From Anaeromyxobacter soli (GTDB lineage: Bacteria; Myxococcota; Myxococcia; Myxococcales; Anaeromyxobacteraceae), in the NCBI RefSeq assembly GCF_022808855.1, contig NZ_JAKZLF010000025.1, positions 16,151 to 80,150 on the forward strand: a stretch of DNA of 64,000 nt, read 5' to 3'. Both the position numbers and the translations under genes were made by a program. Within the stretch, counting starts at the first letter, position 1. Each line of letters opens with the position of its first letter. Shown in pieces: positions 7,317 through 18,090 of the stretch. The notes beneath the pieces are model-generated. The model did not search any database, was not told the DNA's origin, and saw nothing but the letters and a program-made list of their open reading frames with translations.

Positions 7317-10300
7317 GACGGGGACCGAGCCGGCGGCGGAGATCGCGCGGGCGGCGCTCGCCGAGGAGCTCATCCTCGCGCTCGGGCAGGAGCTCTCGCA
7401 CGGCACCGGCGTGACGCGCCGCCCCGCCTCGACCTACCGCCTTCAGCTCCACGGCGACTTCGACTTCGAGGACGCCGCGCGCGTCGTCCCCTACCTCCAC
7501 GCGCTCGGCGTCACGGACCTCTACCTCTCGCCCATCCTCGAGGCCGCGCCCGGCTCGCGCCACGGCTACGACGTCGTGAACCACGGGCGGCTCAACCCGG
7601 AGCTGGGCGGCGAGGAGGCCTTCCTCGGGCTCGCCGCGGCGTGCGCCGAGCGGGGCATGGGGATCCTCGTCGACTTCGTCCCGAACCACATGGGCATCGG
7701 GGCGAGGAACCCGTGGTGGACGGACGTCCTCGAGAACGGCCCGTCGTCGGTCCACGCCCCCGCCTTCGACGTCGAGTGGCGCCCGCTCAAGACCGAGCTC
7801 GGCCACAAGGTGCTCGTCCCGCTGCTCGGCGATCAGTTCGGCAAGGTGCTCGAGGCCGGCGAGCTGAAGCTCGCGCGCGAGGGCGGCGCGCTCGAGGTCC
7901 GCTACTGGGACCACGTGTTCCCGGTGGCGCCGCGCTCCGTCCCGCAGCTCCTCCGCCACCGCCTGCCCGAGCTGCGCGCCGAGCTCGGCGAAGGCGACGT
8001 CCACTTCCAGGAGCTCGAGTCCATCTGCGTCTCGCTCGAGAAGCTGGCGCCGCGCACCGACACCTCGCCCCAGGCCGTGGCCGACCGCGCGCGCGAGAAG
8101 GAGGTGGCGAAGCGGCGGCTCGCGGCCCTCTGCGACGCGAGCCCGCGCGTGCGCGCCTTCGTCGACGAGAACATCCGCGTCTTCAACGGCAGGAAGGGCG
8201 ACCGGAGCAGCTTCGATCTGCTCGAGCGGCTCCTCGAGGGTCAGGCCTACCGGCTCGCCTTCTGGCGGGTCGCCGGCGAGGAGATCAACTACCGCCGCTT
8301 CTTCGACGTGAACGCGCTCGCGGCGATCCGCATGGAGGAGCCGCGCGTCTTCCGGGAGGCGCACCGGCTCGTGCTGGGGCTGCTGCGCGACGGGCACATC
8401 ACGGGCCTGCGCATCGACCACCCCGACGGCCTGTACGCGCCGCCCGCCTACTTCCGCCGGCTCCAGGCGTCCTACCTCGTCGAGCGGACGCGCGCGCTCG
8501 CGGCCCGGCGCGGCACGCCGCTCGACGCGGACACCGAGGCGCTCGTGCTCGAGCGCATCTTCGAGGCGCTCGAGGCGGGCCGGCTCCCCGCGAGGCCGCT
8601 CTACGTGGTGGTCGAGAAGATCCTGGTCGCGCCGGAGCGCATGCCGGAGGGCTGGGACGTGGACGGCACCACGGGCTACGAGTTCCTCGCCGCCGTGAAC
8701 GGGCTCTTCGTGGAGCCGGAGGCGGAGCGCGCCTTCGACGGGATGTGGACGCGCCTCTCCGGCCGCCGCGAGCAGTTCGCCGACGTGGTGGTGGACAAGA
8801 AGCGGCTCGTGATGTCCTCCTCGATGGCCGGCGAGGTGAACACCCTCGCGCACCGCCTGAACCGCATCAGCGAGATGAACCGGCGCACGCGCGACTTCAC
8901 CCTCAACGAGCTCACCCGCGCGCTCGTGGAGTTCGTCGCGCTGTTCCCGGTCTACCGCACCTACGTGACCCGCCGCGGCGAGGTGGACGATCGCGACCGG
9001 GCGCTCGTCGAGCGCACCATCGCGCGGGCGCGGCGGCGGAGCCCGGTGGTGGACCCGTCCATCTACGACTTCCTGCGCGACGTCGTGCTGCAGCGCTATC
9101 CGGAGGGGCTCACCGAGGACGAGCGGCACGAGTGGCTCGAGTTCACGCTGAAGCTGCAGCAGGTCACCGGGCCGGTGACGGCGAAGGCCGTCGAGGACAC
9201 CGCCTTCTACAGCTACGTCCGGCTCGCGTCCCTGAACGAGGTCGGGGGCGAGCCGCGCCACTTCGGCTCGACGCCGGAGGAGGTCCACGCGCTCCTCTCC
9301 GAGCGGCAGGCGCGCTTCCCCGGCTCGCTCTCGGCCACCTCGACGCACGACACGAAGCGCAGCGAGGACGTGCGCACCCGCATCGACGCGCTCTCGGAGA
9401 TCCCGGCCGAGTTCCGGAGCGCGGTCCTGCGCTGGCACCGCATGAACCGGCCGCACGTGGGGGGCGAGAACGGCAGCGCCCCCGATCGCGCCGACGAGCT
9501 CCTCCTCTACCAGACGCTCGTCGGCGCGCTCCCGGACGGCGGCGGCGAGCCGGGCCCCCCCCACCCCGCCGACGTCCGGGGCCGCATCCCGGGCAACATG
9601 GAGAAGGCCATCCGCGAGGCCAAGGTGCACACGAGCTGGACGAGCCCGAACGAGGACTACGAGTCCGGCGTCCGGACCTTCGTCGAGCGGTGCCTCTCCG
9701 CGACCCCCTTCCTCGCCGACCTCACCGCCTTCGCGGGGCGTACGGCGGCGGCGGGGCGGCTGTCCTCGCTCGCGCAGGTGGCGGTGAAGTGCGCCGCGCC
9801 GGGCGTGCCGGACGTGTACCAGGGCTGCGAGCTCTGGGACCTCTCGCTCGTCGATCCCGACAACCGGCGCCCCGTGGATTACGGGCTGCGCGCGCGCACG
9901 CTCGAGGCGCTCTACGCGGAGGTCGCGCGCGGCCCCCACGCGCGGCGCGCGCTCGCGCGGCAGGTGTCCGCGCCGGAGGCGCTCGCCGACGGCCGCGCCA
10001 AGCTCCTCCTCCTCCACGCGGCGCTGCACGCACGCCGGGAGCACCGCGAGCTCTTCCTCGCCGGCGACTACCGGCCGGCGCTCGCCGAGGGGCCGCACGC
10101 GCGGAGCGTGTTCGCGTTCGCGCGGGCGCACGCCGGGAACGGCGGCCGCGCCGCGCTCTGCGTGGTGCCGCGCCTCGTGCTCGGCCTCATCGAGGCGGGC
10201 GGCGGGCGGATCCGCTGGGAGGGGGCGATCCCCGTGCCGCACGGCCTGCCGCGCCGCTGGCGCGACGTCGTGACCGGCGCGGTGCGCGAGGGCGACGCGC

Positions 10301-10356
10301 TCCCCCTCGAGGCGCTCTTCTCCGACTTCCCGGTCGCGCTGCTCGTCTCGGAGTGA
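7300..10356 (+). CDS. treY: Maltooligosyl trehalose synthase
   Basis: A 1018-residue GH13 enzyme that isomerises the reducing-end linkage of maltooligosaccharides to form maltooligosyl-trehalose. Hallmarks: [15 protein letters not shown] at the N-terminus, DFVPNHMGI, the nucleophile segment [10 protein letters not shown], the acid/base VVEKIL, and [13 protein letters not shown]. The GTG start lies within the end of malQ. It is longer than many TreY proteins (about 700-800 residues), with insertions in the middle third. TreZ, which would release trehalose, is not in the window. Pairing with malQ suggests use of glycogen-derived maltodextrins for trehalose synthesis. Confidence 0.92.
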   Translation: MADATETGTEPAAEIARAALAEELILALGQELSHGTGVTRRPASTYRLQLHGDFDFEDAARVVPYLHALGVTDLYLSPILEAAPGSRHGYDVVNHGRLNPELGGEEAFLGLAAACAERGMGILVDFVPNHMGIGARNPWWTDVLENGPSSVHAPAFDVEWRPLKTELGHKVLVPLLGDQFGKVLEAGELKLAREGGALEVRYWDHVFPVAPRSVPQLLRHRLPELRAELGEGDVHFQELESICVSLEKLAPRTDTSPQAVADRAREKEVAKRRLAALCDASPRVRAFVDENIRVFNGRKGDRSSFDLLERLLEGQAYRLAFWRVAGEEINYRRFFDVNALAAIRMEEPRVFREAHRLVLGLLRDGHITGLRIDHPDGLYAPPAYFRRLQASYLVERTRALAARRGTPLDADTEALVLERIFEALEAGRLPARPLYVVVEKILVAPERMPEGWDVDGTTGYEFLAAVNGLFVEPEAERAFDGMWTRLSGRREQFADVVVDKKRLVMSSSMAGEVNTLAHRLNRISEMNRRTRDFTLNELTRALVEFVALFPVYRTYVTRRGEVDDRDRALVERTIARARRRSPVVDPSIYDFLRDVVLQRYPEGLTEDERHEWLEFTLKLQQVTGPVTAKAVEDTAFYSYVRLASLNEVGGEPRHFGSTPEEVHALLSERQARFPGSLSATSTHDTKRSEDVRTRIDALSEIPAEFRSAVLRWHRMNRPHVGGENGSAPDRADELLLYQTLVGALPDGGGEPGPPHPADVRGRIPGNMEKAIREAKVHTSWTSPNEDYESGVRTFVERCLSATPFLADLTAFAGRTAAAGRLSSLAQVAVKCAAPGVPDVYQGCELWDLSLVDPDNRRPVDYGLRARTLEALYAEVARGPHARRALARQVSAPEALADGRAKLLLLHAALHARREHRELFLAGDYRPALAEGPHARSVFAFARAHAGNGGRAALCVVPRLVLGLIEAGGGRIRWEGAIPVPHGLPRRWRDVVTGAVREGDALPLEALFSDFPVALLVSE

Positions 10357-10359
10357 GCC

Positions 10360-10806
10360 GTGGCCGGCCGCGTCTACCTCGTCCGTCACGCGGACGCCGC
10401 CCCGCGGACGACCACCGACGCGGCCCGGCCCCTCACGCCCGCGGGCCGGACGCGCTTCGAGGCGCACGCGCGCGCGCTCGCGCCGTCGCTCGGGCTCGCG
10501 GCCGTGCTCACCTCGCCCCTCGAGCGCGCCCGCGAGACCGCCGCGCTGCTCGCCGCCGCGACCGCCGCGCCGGTCGACGAGGAGCCTGCGCTCGCCTCCG
10601 GCGCCTCGACCGGGCGCGCCCTCCTCGCCCTCGCCCGGCGGGTGTCCCCGGGGACCGCGCTCGTCGGCCACAACCCGGAGATCGCCGAGGCGGTCGCGCT
10701 CGCCGCAGGCCGCGAGCTGGCCGTGCCGCCCGGCGCGGTGGCGGCGCTGGAGCTCGCGCCCGACGGCGCGATCGCGCTCGCCTGGCTCCGGGCTCCGAGC
10801 GCCTGA
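10360..10806 (+). CDS. SixA-like histidine phosphatase
   Basis: A 148-residue branch-2 histidine phosphatase. It has the catalytic RHA motif near the N-terminus ([10 protein letters not shown]), [13 protein letters not shown] with the second conserved arginine, and the late GHNPEI histidine. SixA proteins dephosphorylate phosphohistidine, for example on HPt domains or the nitrogen PTS. The GTG start is 3 nt after the treY stop, so it is the third gene of the malQ-treY operon. Its role beside glucan enzymes is unknown; a phosphosugar or phospho-protein substrate is equally possible. Confidence 0.82.
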   Translation: MAGRVYLVRHADAAPRTTTDAARPLTPAGRTRFEAHARALAPSLGLAAVLTSPLERARETAALLAAATAAPVDEEPALASGASTGRALLALARRVSPGTALVGHNPEIAEAVALAAGRELAVPPGAVAALELAPDGAIALAWLRAPSA

Positions 10807-10918
10807 GGGCGCCGCGGGGGCACCGCGCGATCGGCCAGGCAGCCGCCCGGCGGCGGTCCCCCTTGATCTCCCTCCCCCGCTGCGCGATGTTGCGCCCGCG
10901 AATTTACGGAGGAACCCC

Positions 10919-12919
10919 GTGCCGAGCGCGAGCAGAGATCTCGTCGAGAAGGCGGTCAACACGATCCGCATGCTGGCGGCGGACGCCGTGCAGCAGGCGA
11001 ACAGCGGCCACCCCGGCATGCCCATGGGCGCGGCCGACATGGCCTTCGTCCTGTGGACGCGCCACCTGCGCTTCGACCCGAAGGAGCCCCGCTGGCTCGG
11101 CCGCGACCGGTTCGTGCTCTCCGCCGGGCACGGGTCGATGCTGCTCTACTCGCTCCTCCACCTCGCCGGCTTCGACTGCACCATCGAGGATCTCAAGAAG
11201 TTCCGGCAGATCCACTCCCGCACCCCCGGCCACCCGGAGTTCGGCTACCTGCCGGGCGTCGAGATCACGAGCGGCCCGCTCGGCCAGGGCTTCGCGAACG
11301 GCGTCGGCTTCGCGCTCGGCCAGGCGATGCTCTCGGCGAAGCTCGGCCCGGGGAATCCGCTCGAGGACCACTTCGTCTACGCGATCGTCTCCGACGGCGA
11401 CCTCATGGAGGGCGTCGCCGCCGAGGCGGCGAGCTTCGCCGGCCACAACGCGCTCGGCCGCCTCGTCTACCTCTACGACGACAACGAGATCACCATCGAC
11501 GGCCACACCTCCATCGCCTTCACCGGCGAGGACGTGACGAAGCGCTTCGAGGGCTACGGCTGGCACGTCCAGGAGGTCGAGGGCCGCGATCACGAGGCGA
11601 TCGACCGCGCCATCGTGGCGGCCAAGGCGGAGACGGGGAAGCCGTCGCTCATCCGCGTCCGCACCACCATCGGCTTCGGCTCGCCGGCCAAGGCAGGCAA
11701 GTCGTCCGCGCACGGCGCGCCGCTCGGCGAGGCCGAGCTCGCCGCCACCAAGAAGAACCTCGGCTGGCCGGAGGAGCCGCGCTTCCTCGTGCCGGACGAG
11801 GTCCGCGCCTTCTGGCGCGAGGTGCAGGCCGAGAAGGCGCGCGAGGTCGAGGCCTGGCGCGCGAAGGAGCGCGGCTGGCGGCAGGCCCACGGCGAGAAGG
11901 CGGCGCTCCTCGACGTGCACGTCGAGCGCTGGGTGCCGGAGCGGATCCTCGAGCGCGTCCTCGACGGCGCCGCCGGCGCGGAGGCGACCCGCAAGCTCTC
12001 CGCCGCGACGATCCAGAAGATCGCGGCGCTCGTGCCGTGCCTCGTCGGCGGCTCCGCCGATCTCGCGGAGTCGAACCTCACCGACATCAAGGGCGGCGGC
12101 TCGTTCTCGCCCGCGAACCCGGCCGGCCGGAACGTCCACTACGGCATCCGCGAGCACGCCATGGGCGCCATCGCGAACGGCCTCGCCTACGACGGGCTCC
12201 ACGTTCCGTTCACCGGCACGTTCCTGCAGTTCGCCGACTACATGCGCCCGCCGGTGCGCCTCGCCGCGCTCTCCGGCCTCCAGAACATCTTCGTCTGGAC
12301 GCACGACTCGATCTTCCTCGGCGAGGACGGCCCGACCCATCAGCCCATCGAGCACCTCACCGCGCTGCGCGCGATCCCGAACCTCCACGTCTGCCGGCCC
12401 TGCGACGGCGACGAGGTGGCGGTCGCGTGGGCGCACGCGCTCACCCGGCGCGACGGCCCGACCGCGCTCATCCTCTCGCGCCAGAAGATCGCGCCCGTGA
12501 AGCGCGACGCCGAGTTCGACGCAGAGGCGGCGCTCCGCGGCGCCTACGTCGTCGCGGGTCCGGAGGGCGCGCGCTTCGCGATCCTCGCGACCGGCGCGGA
12601 GGTGGCGCTCGCGCAGGCCGCCCTCGAGCTCCTCGCGCAGAAGGGGCTCCGCGGGCGGCTCGTCTCGGTGCCGTGCCTCGCGTGCTTCGAGGCGCAGCCG
12701 AAGGGCTGGCGGGACGAGGTGCTCCCGCCCGCGCTTCCGGCCGTGGCGCTCGAGGCGGCGCGCGGGATCGAGTGGTGGAAGCTCGTGGGCAAGGACGGGC
12801 TCGTCCTCGGGATCGACCGCTTCGGGGCGAGCGCCCCGGAGAAGGCGCTCGCCGAGGAGTTCGGCTTCACGCCCGCGAAGGTCGCGGCGCGCGTCGAGTC
12901 CTGGCTCGCGGCGCGGTGA
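10919..12919 (+). CDS. tkt: Transketolase
   Basis: A 666-residue thiamine-diphosphate enzyme of the non-oxidative pentose-phosphate pathway. Visible parts: [16 protein letters not shown] at the N-terminus, [12 protein letters not shown], the ThDP/Mg motif [24 protein letters not shown], the central [13 protein letters not shown] with the catalytic Glu, and [20 protein letters not shown]. The GTG start is supported by GGAGGA about 6 nt upstream. It probably has its own promoter in the 112-nt gap after the phosphatase gene. Confidence 0.95.
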   Translation: MPSASRDLVEKAVNTIRMLAADAVQQANSGHPGMPMGAADMAFVLWTRHLRFDPKEPRWLGRDRFVLSAGHGSMLLYSLLHLAGFDCTIEDLKKFRQIHSRTPGHPEFGYLPGVEITSGPLGQGFANGVGFALGQAMLSAKLGPGNPLEDHFVYAIVSDGDLMEGVAAEAASFAGHNALGRLVYLYDDNEITIDGHTSIAFTGEDVTKRFEGYGWHVQEVEGRDHEAIDRAIVAAKAETGKPSLIRVRTTIGFGSPAKAGKSSAHGAPLGEAELAATKKNLGWPEEPRFLVPDEVRAFWREVQAEKAREVEAWRAKERGWRQAHGEKAALLDVHVERWVPERILERVLDGAAGAEATRKLSAATIQKIAALVPCLVGGSADLAESNLTDIKGGGSFSPANPAGRNVHYGIREHAMGAIANGLAYDGLHVPFTGTFLQFADYMRPPVRLAALSGLQNIFVWTHDSIFLGEDGPTHQPIEHLTALRAIPNLHVCRPCDGDEVAVAWAHALTRRDGPTALILSRQKIAPVKRDAEFDAEAALRGAYVVAGPEGARFAILATGAEVALAQAALELLAQKGLRGRLVSVPCLACFEAQPKGWRDEVLPPALPAVALEAARGIEWWKLVGKDGLVLGIDRFGASAPEKALAEEFGFTPAKVAARVESWLAAR

Positions 12920-13088
12920 CCCTCGGCGCGCGCCGCTCCCTCGCGGCGCTGCGCCACGGCACCTTCAAAACGCATCGCGCGCCCGCCCCGCACCCCTCCA
13001 CGGGGCGCGCGGCAAGCGCGCGGCGTCGATACGCGATCGAGTGACTGCGCCCGGCCGCTTCGGCGGTGGGGCGACGACCTGCGTGCTG

Positions 13089-13430
13089 CTAGCGAGCTAC
13101 GACGGCGGAGGAGGCCGTCGCGGCAGGCTGCGGCTGCGCCGGGACGACGGGGCGCGGCTCGATCCGCTCACCCTTCGCGAGCATCTTGAGCGAGAGGGCG
13201 AGGAGGCTCGCGAGGAGCTCGCCGGAGCCGGGGACGTCGAGCTTGCGGTAGATGCGCTTGCGGCGCGCGCGGATGGTCTCCGGCGAGACGCCGGCCGCAG
13301 CCGCGGAGTCCTTGCAGGCGAAGCCCTGGGCGATCCGGAGGACCTCGGCGCGCTCCGCAGGCGTGAGCGTCGTGCCCTCCATGAACTTGGCGGCGAACGG
13401 CGTGAGGATCTCGATATCGATCTGAGCCAT
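13089..13430 (-). CDS. Stand-alone LuxR-type HTH protein
   Basis: A 113-residue protein whose middle (LTPAERAEVLRIAQGFACKDSAAAAGVSPETIRARRKRIYRKLDV) is a LuxR/GerE helix-turn-helix. There is no receiver or sensory domain. The tail after about residue 90 is proline/alanine-rich. GGGGAA upstream of the ATG may act as a ribosome-binding site. An AT-richer gap of about 260 nt lies upstream, with a possible -10 (TACATT, 13455-13460 minus). It could be a small transcription regulator or a sigma-region-4-like protein; targets are unknown. Confidence 0.75.
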   Translation of the reverse strand: MAQIDIEILTPFAAKFMEGTTLTPAERAEVLRIAQGFACKDSAAAAGVSPETIRARRKRIYRKLDVPGSGELLASLLALSLKMLAKGERIEPRPVVPAQPQPAATASSAVVAR

Positions 13431-13689
13431 CGTTTCTTCCCCGGAAGGGCCCTGAATGTAGGGCCGTTTCGCCGACCAAATCGAGACTCAGCCGAGCAAC
13501 TGCTGCCCCACCGCACCCCTGCTCGGTCGCCCGTCGTCGGCGATGGGGACGATAATAACGCCCCACACGGTTGCCACCCCCCGGGCACAACTATTTTCTA
13601 ACCCCCCGTTTCGACGGCCCAATTATGGCTCGTGGTCCCGGCAGGGGCTGAGGCGGATGCCCGTCTGCTCCCCCAGCTGTATCCCCGCT
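13431..13689. other. Intergenic gap of 259 nt between the LuxR-HTH and protease genes
   Basis: No gene or clear terminator is seen. The segment is locally AT-richer (for example around 13548-13600) than the surrounding sequence. It holds the probable promoter of the HTH gene (TACATT on the minus strand at 13455-13460). Confidence 0.4.
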
Positions 13690-15051
13690 TCACGGGACCC
13701 GGTTTCTCGGTAGCGGAGCCCCGCTGCCGTCGCGGACGGTGCCGCCGTTCGCCGGCTCCCGCCCCGGCGGCCGGATCACCGCGAGCCCGTCCGCGCCCGC
13801 CTGGGTCGCCGCGACGAGGTCCGCCTGCTCCTCCTCGCGCTCGCGGATCCGCTCGGCCACGCGCGCCCGCACGAGCTCGGAGCCCGAGCCGTCGCCGCCG
13901 TCCTCGGCCCGCCGGTAGCGAAGCACGAGGGCGAGCTGCTCCCAGAGGGCGTCGCGCAGCTCGCTCTCGCCCGAGCCCGCCCCCGCCCCGCCGAGGACGG
14001 CGAGCTCGACGCGCGTCGACAGCGGGTAGCTCGCGTCGAGCAGGGAGAACCGCACGCCGCCGCCCGTCGCCTCGACGCGCACCGCGCGCCCGCCGAAGGG
14101 CATCACGATGGGCCCTCTCGCGAGCGCCGCGCGCGCGGCGGCCGGATCGGCGCCGGGCTCGCGCCCGGCGAGCTCTCGCGGCGAGGGGCGCAGCTCCGTG
14201 AGGAGTCCGCGGAGCTGGTCGATGCCGATGACGACGTTCAGCCCCTGCGCCCCGCGGTAGCCCGCGTGGTAGATGCCGACGAGCTCGGGCTCGCCGGTGG
14301 CGCAGGAGACCGCGAGCACCGGGCTCCCCGAGCTGCCGAGGTTGAGGAGCGCGTCCACCGCGAAGTCCTCGTGGTCCCAACCCCGGTCGAGGTCGCGCTG
14401 GCCGACCGCGATGACGCGCCCCGCGTTGGCCGCGGGGAACGCGCCGAGCGGGAAGCCGCGCACGAGGACGGCGTCGCCCACGCGGAGCTCCTCCGCGCTG
14501 CCGGTGCGGTACGGCATCGTCCGGAGCTTCGCCGGGGCCGAGAGCACCGCCACGTCGAGCGCCGGGTCGGACACCACCGGGGTGAGCGCGAGCTGGGCCG
14601 GCGCGTCCTGCTCCGCCTCGTTCGCGACGATCCGGATCTCCTCGCGCACGCGCCGCGAGCCGGGCGGCACGCCCTCGAGCTCGACCCCGTCGCCGGTCAC
14701 CTCGGGGAAGTCCACCACGTGGTGGTTCGTGGCGAGGAGCGCCTCCTCCCCGCGCAGCCGGTAGGCGAAGCCGGTGCCGTGGCGGACCTTCGTGTAGTAC
14801 TGCCGGCGGAGCTTTCCCCCGCGGCCGTACGAGAGCTGCTCGTACACCGCGGTCGCGCGCAGGCAGTACACGTAGTCCGCCGCGGGCCGCGCCTCGCGAG
14901 CGCGCGCGCCGGGCTTCATCGCCGAGAGGGTGTCCGCGTACCGCCCGGCGCACTCCACCCGCGGCGCGCCGCGCTCGGCGGCCGGTGCGGGGGCCGCGGC
15001 GGCGACGCCGAGGGCCAGGGGCAGGAGCGCACGGGCGGCGCGGACGTGCAT
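13690..15051 (-). CDS. Secreted trypsin-like serine protease
   Basis: A 453-residue protein with an N-terminal signal peptide (MHVRAARALLPLALGVAAAAPAPAA). The trypsin-like domain has a complete triad: His111 in TNHHVV, Asp166 in ALDVAVL and Ser241 in NLGSSGSPV. The C-terminal ~180 residues have no recognised domain; no PDZ is evident, unlike DegP. It is probably an envelope or extracellular peptidase. The ATG at 15051 is chosen because it begins the signal peptide and TAGCTT lies 7 nt upstream (15059-15064, minus strand), suggesting a leaderless mRNA. Confidence 0.85.
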   Translation of the reverse strand: MHVRAARALLPLALGVAAAAPAPAAERGAPRVECAGRYADTLSAMKPGARAREARPAADYVYCLRATAVYEQLSYGRGGKLRRQYYTKVRHGTGFAYRLRGEEALLATNHHVVDFPEVTGDGVELEGVPPGSRRVREEIRIVANEAEQDAPAQLALTPVVSDPALDVAVLSAPAKLRTMPYRTGSAEELRVGDAVLVRGFPLGAFPAANAGRVIAVGQRDLDRGWDHEDFAVDALLNLGSSGSPVLAVSCATGEPELVGIYHAGYRGAQGLNVVIGIDQLRGLLTELRPSPRELAGREPGADPAAARAALARGPIVMPFGGRAVRVEATGGGVRFSLLDASYPLSTRVELAVLGGAGAGSGESELRDALWEQLALVLRYRRAEDGGDGSGSELVRARVAERIREREEEQADLVAATQAGADGLAVIRPPGREPANGGTVRDGSGAPLPRNRVP

Positions 15052-15244
15052 CGAGAGGAAGCTAGGTGCCCGCCGAGCGGACGGCGCCTGCGACGAAGGG
15101 TCCTCCCGGCCGGTCCCCCGGCGCACTGCCAGGCGCCGCTCCGGCGCGGCTCCCGGCGGAGGTGCCTTTGGCGCGCGCTGCGGGTCCCCGGCTCCGGGCT
15201 CTACGCCTCGATGGCGCGAGAGGCGGCGGCTCGCCGCCTCCCCA

Positions 15245-16222
15245 TCACCTCGCGCCGGGCGTCCCCTTCGTGAACCCCTCCGGCCAGCGCGCGAGCCGCG
15301 CCGTCTGCCGCGCCGTCTCTGCGGCGAGCGCGTCCCAGTCGAACGAGAGCGTCACGAGGTTCCCTGCCGGCTCGACTCCGACCGGGACCGGCACCTCGGG
15401 GCGCAGCGGCAGGAGCCCGGGGATGCGGGCGACCAGGATCCGCTCCGCCTCGGGGCCGGCGAGCCAGCCCGCGAGGGCGCGCGCGCCGTGGGAGGCGCCG
15501 CGGAGGAGCGCGACCGCCGTGGGGAGCGCGACGGCGCCGGCGCCGACCTGATCCGGGTAGACGACCTCGAGCGGCGCCGCGCTGGCGGCGGCAGCCGCGC
15601 CCTCGAGCGAGCCGGCGAGCCCGAACGCCGCCCCGCCCGAGGCGACGCGCGCGCGGACCTCGCCGTCCGAGGCGGCGAGCTGCGGCGCGTTCTCGGCGAC
15701 GAGCGCGAGGAACCGGCCCGCGCTCTTCTCGCCGTACGCGAGGGTGAGCGCGGCGACCGTCACCGGACCGGCGCCCTGTCCGAGCGGGACGAGCGCGAGC
15801 TTGCCGCGGGCGCGGCGGTCGGCGAGGTCGCGCAGGTTCGAGGGCGCGAACGGGAGCCGGGCGCGGGGCGACACGAGCAGCACGCGCGCGCGGGCGCCGA
15901 GCGGCGCGAAGCGGCGCCGCGCGTCCCGCCAGCGCGCCGGGACGTCCTCGGCGGCCGGGGCGCTGCCGGGGTCGAGCCGCTCGCGGAGCGCGAGCGCCTG
16001 GGCCGGATCGCCGGCCCAGACGAGCTCCGCCTCGTCGGCGCGGGCGACGCGGACGACGCGCGCGATCCCGCGGTGGGCGGCGACCTCGACGAGGACGTCC
16101 GCGGGCAGCTCCGCCGCGACGAAGACCTTCACCTCGGGGAGCGTCCGCGCCGGGCGCGAGCAGGCGAGCGCGAGCGCGAGCGGGAGCACGGCGAGGACGC
16201 GGCGGCGCGCGATGGCGGTCAT
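15245..16222 (-). CDS. Extracellular solute-binding lipoprotein (ABC transporter family 1-like)
   Basis: A 325-residue protein with a lipobox (LALALACSRP, lipidated Cys near residue 21). The body resembles periplasmic iron(III)/family 1 binding proteins: EVKVFVAAELPADVLVEV at the start, SNLRDLADRRARGKLALVPLGQGAG in the middle, and a late GPEAERILVARIPGLLPLRP, equivalent to their GQ-x-L segment. No permease or ATPase gene is adjacent, so it is an orphan binding protein here; the ligand is unknown. It is divergent from nadE with only 69 nt between the starts. Confidence 0.75.
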   Translation of the reverse strand: MTAIARRRVLAVLPLALALACSRPARTLPEVKVFVAAELPADVLVEVAAHRGIARVVRVARADEAELVWAGDPAQALALRERLDPGSAPAAEDVPARWRDARRRFAPLGARARVLLVSPRARLPFAPSNLRDLADRRARGKLALVPLGQGAGPVTVAALTLAYGEKSAGRFLALVAENAPQLAASDGEVRARVASGGAAFGLAGSLEGAAAAASAAPLEVVYPDQVGAGAVALPTAVALLRGASHGARALAGWLAGPEAERILVARIPGLLPLRPEVPVPVGVEPAGNLVTLSFDWDALAAETARQTARLARWPEGFTKGTPGAR

Positions 16223-16291
16223 GGCGGCCTCGGGCGAGGCGCCTCGCGGAAGTGCGGGCGCGGCGCGCGCCCGGCAATGTAACATCCTCGC

Positions 16292-17998
16292 GTGGCCCCC
16301 CAAGGACGCATCGCCCTCGCGCAGGTGAACACCACGGTCGGGGACTTCGCCGGCAACGCCGCGAAGATCCGCGCCGTCACGGAGCGCGCGCGCGCCGACG
16401 GCGCGGCGCTCGTGGTCTTCCCCGAGCTCGCCCTCTGCGGCTACCCGCCGCGCGACTTCCTCGATCTCCCCGAGTTCCTCGAGCGCGCGGCGCGCACGCT
16501 CGCCGAGCTCGCCGCGCCGGCCGAGTGGTCCCGCGGCATCGCGGTCGTCGTCGGCTTCCCGGAGGGCGTCCCCGGCGCGCCGCCGCCGGGCGTCTACAAC
16601 TCCGCGGCGCTCATCTCGGAGGGCCGCGTCGTCGCGGTCGGGCGCAAGTCGCTCCTGCCCACCTACGACGTGTTCGACGAGACGCGCTACTTCCTGCCGT
16701 CCGAGGCGTCCACGGCGGCCGACGCGGGGGGCGTGGGGCTCCGCCTCGGCCTGTCCGTCTGCGAGGACGTCTGGAACGACAAGCGCTTCTGGGTGCACCC
16801 GCGCTACGCGCGCGACCCCATCGCGGAGCTCGTGAAGGCGGGCGGCGCGGGGCTCGTCGTGAACATCTCCGCCTCGCCCTACGCCATGGGCAAGCCCGCC
16901 CTGCGCGAGCGGATGCTCGCGGCGAGCGCGGCCGGCCACCACGCACCCATCGCCTACGTGAACCAGGTGGGCGGCAACGACGCGCTCATCTTCGACGGAG
17001 GGTCGATGCTCGTGGGCCGGGACGGCGCGATCCTCGCGCGCGCCCCGCTCTTCGAGGAGGTGCTCCTCGTCGCCGACCTCGCGACGGGCGCCTCTGCGAC
17101 CATCCGGCTCGACGGCGAGAAGGTCGCCGTCGCCGCGGGCGCCGCCGATCCCGAGGCGGACGAGGTCCACTGCGCGCTCGTGCTCGGCGTCCGCGACTAC
17201 GTGCGCAAGTGCGGCTTCAGGAGCGCGGTCGTCGGGCTCTCCGGCGGGATCGACTCCGCGCTCACCGCCTGCCTCGCCGCCGACGCGCTCGGGCCGGAGA
17301 ACGTCCTCGGCGTGGCGATGCCGTCCCGCTACAGCTCGAGCCACTCGCGGGAGGACGCCGCCGCGCTCGCGGAGAACCTGGGTCTCCCTTTCAAGGAGAT
17401 CTCGATCGAGCCGATGCACGCCGCGTTCATGGCGCAGCTCGAGCGCGCCGAGGGGAAGCCCCTCGGCGACCTCGCCGAGCAGAACGTCCAGGCCCGCATC
17501 CGCGGGCAGATCCTGATGGCGATCTCGAACGACACGGGCGGGCTCGTGCTCTCGACCGGCAACAAGAGCGAGCTCGCGGTCGGCTACTGCACGCTCTACG
17601 GCGACATGGCCGGCGGCCTCGCCGTCATCGGCGACGTGCCGAAGACGCTCGTCTACCGCGTGTCACGCGCCGCGAACGCGCGCGCGGGCCGCACGCTCAT
17701 CCCCGAGCGCACCTTCACGAAGCCGCCCTCCGCGGAGCTGAAGCCCGGCCAGGTGGACCAGGACTCGCTGCCGCCCTACGAGATCCTCGACGACATCCTC
17801 GAGGCCTACGTCGAGGAGCGGCTCCCGCTCGACGCCATCGTCGCGCGCGGCCACGCGGAGCCGGTCGTGCGGCGCGTGCTGCGCATGGTCGTCGCGAGCG
17901 AGTACAAGCGCCGCCAGGCGGCGCCGGTGCTCAAGGTGAGCGAGAAGGCGTTCGGCGAGGGGCGGCGGTTCCCGATCGCGCACGGGTACCGGTACTGA
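16292..17998 (+). CDS. nadE: Glutamine-dependent NAD(+) synthetase
   Basis: A 568-residue two-domain enzyme that amidates nicotinic acid adenine dinucleotide to NAD. The N-terminal nitrilase-type glutaminase shows the Glu-Lys-Cys triad: FPELALCGYPPRD, GRKSLLPTYDVFDE and LSVCEDVWND. The C-terminal synthetase domain has the ATP loop GLSGGIDSALTA and STGNKSELAVGY. The GTG start has TAACAT exactly 6 nt upstream and no ribosome-binding site, so it is a clear leaderless candidate. Confidence 0.95.
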   Translation: MAPQGRIALAQVNTTVGDFAGNAAKIRAVTERARADGAALVVFPELALCGYPPRDFLDLPEFLERAARTLAELAAPAEWSRGIAVVVGFPEGVPGAPPPGVYNSAALISEGRVVAVGRKSLLPTYDVFDETRYFLPSEASTAADAGGVGLRLGLSVCEDVWNDKRFWVHPRYARDPIAELVKAGGAGLVVNISASPYAMGKPALRERMLAASAAGHHAPIAYVNQVGGNDALIFDGGSMLVGRDGAILARAPLFEEVLLVADLATGASATIRLDGEKVAVAAGAADPEADEVHCALVLGVRDYVRKCGFRSAVVGLSGGIDSALTACLAADALGPENVLGVAMPSRYSSSHSREDAAALAENLGLPFKEISIEPMHAAFMAQLERAEGKPLGDLAEQNVQARIRGQILMAISNDTGGLVLSTGNKSELAVGYCTLYGDMAGGLAVIGDVPKTLVYRVSRAANARAGRTLIPERTFTKPPSAELKPGQVDQDSLPPYEILDDILEAYVEERLPLDAIVARGHAEPVVRRVLRMVVASEYKRRQAAPVLKVSEKAFGEGRRFPIAHGYRY

Positions 17999-18090
17999 GG
18001 AGAGGCGCCGCGGCCGCACCCCGGACGGTCGCCGACTCTTCTCCGGCGGTGCGGCTCGCCTTCACGCGCCGCCGCCATTAAGCCCACCCC

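Noticed and set aside
364..11040. Very long open frames opposite real genes (for example 364-2973 minus, 735-3521 plus and 6775-11040 minus).
   Set aside because: In GC-rich DNA the codon bias leaves antisense and shifted frames open. These translate to Arg/Ala/Gly/Pro-rich sequence without domains, while the overlapping genes have clear motifs.
12920..13088. A hairpin around CCCCGCACCCCTCCACGGGG as a terminator for transketolase.
   Set aside because: The stem is short and imperfect, and no T-run follows, so I do not list it.
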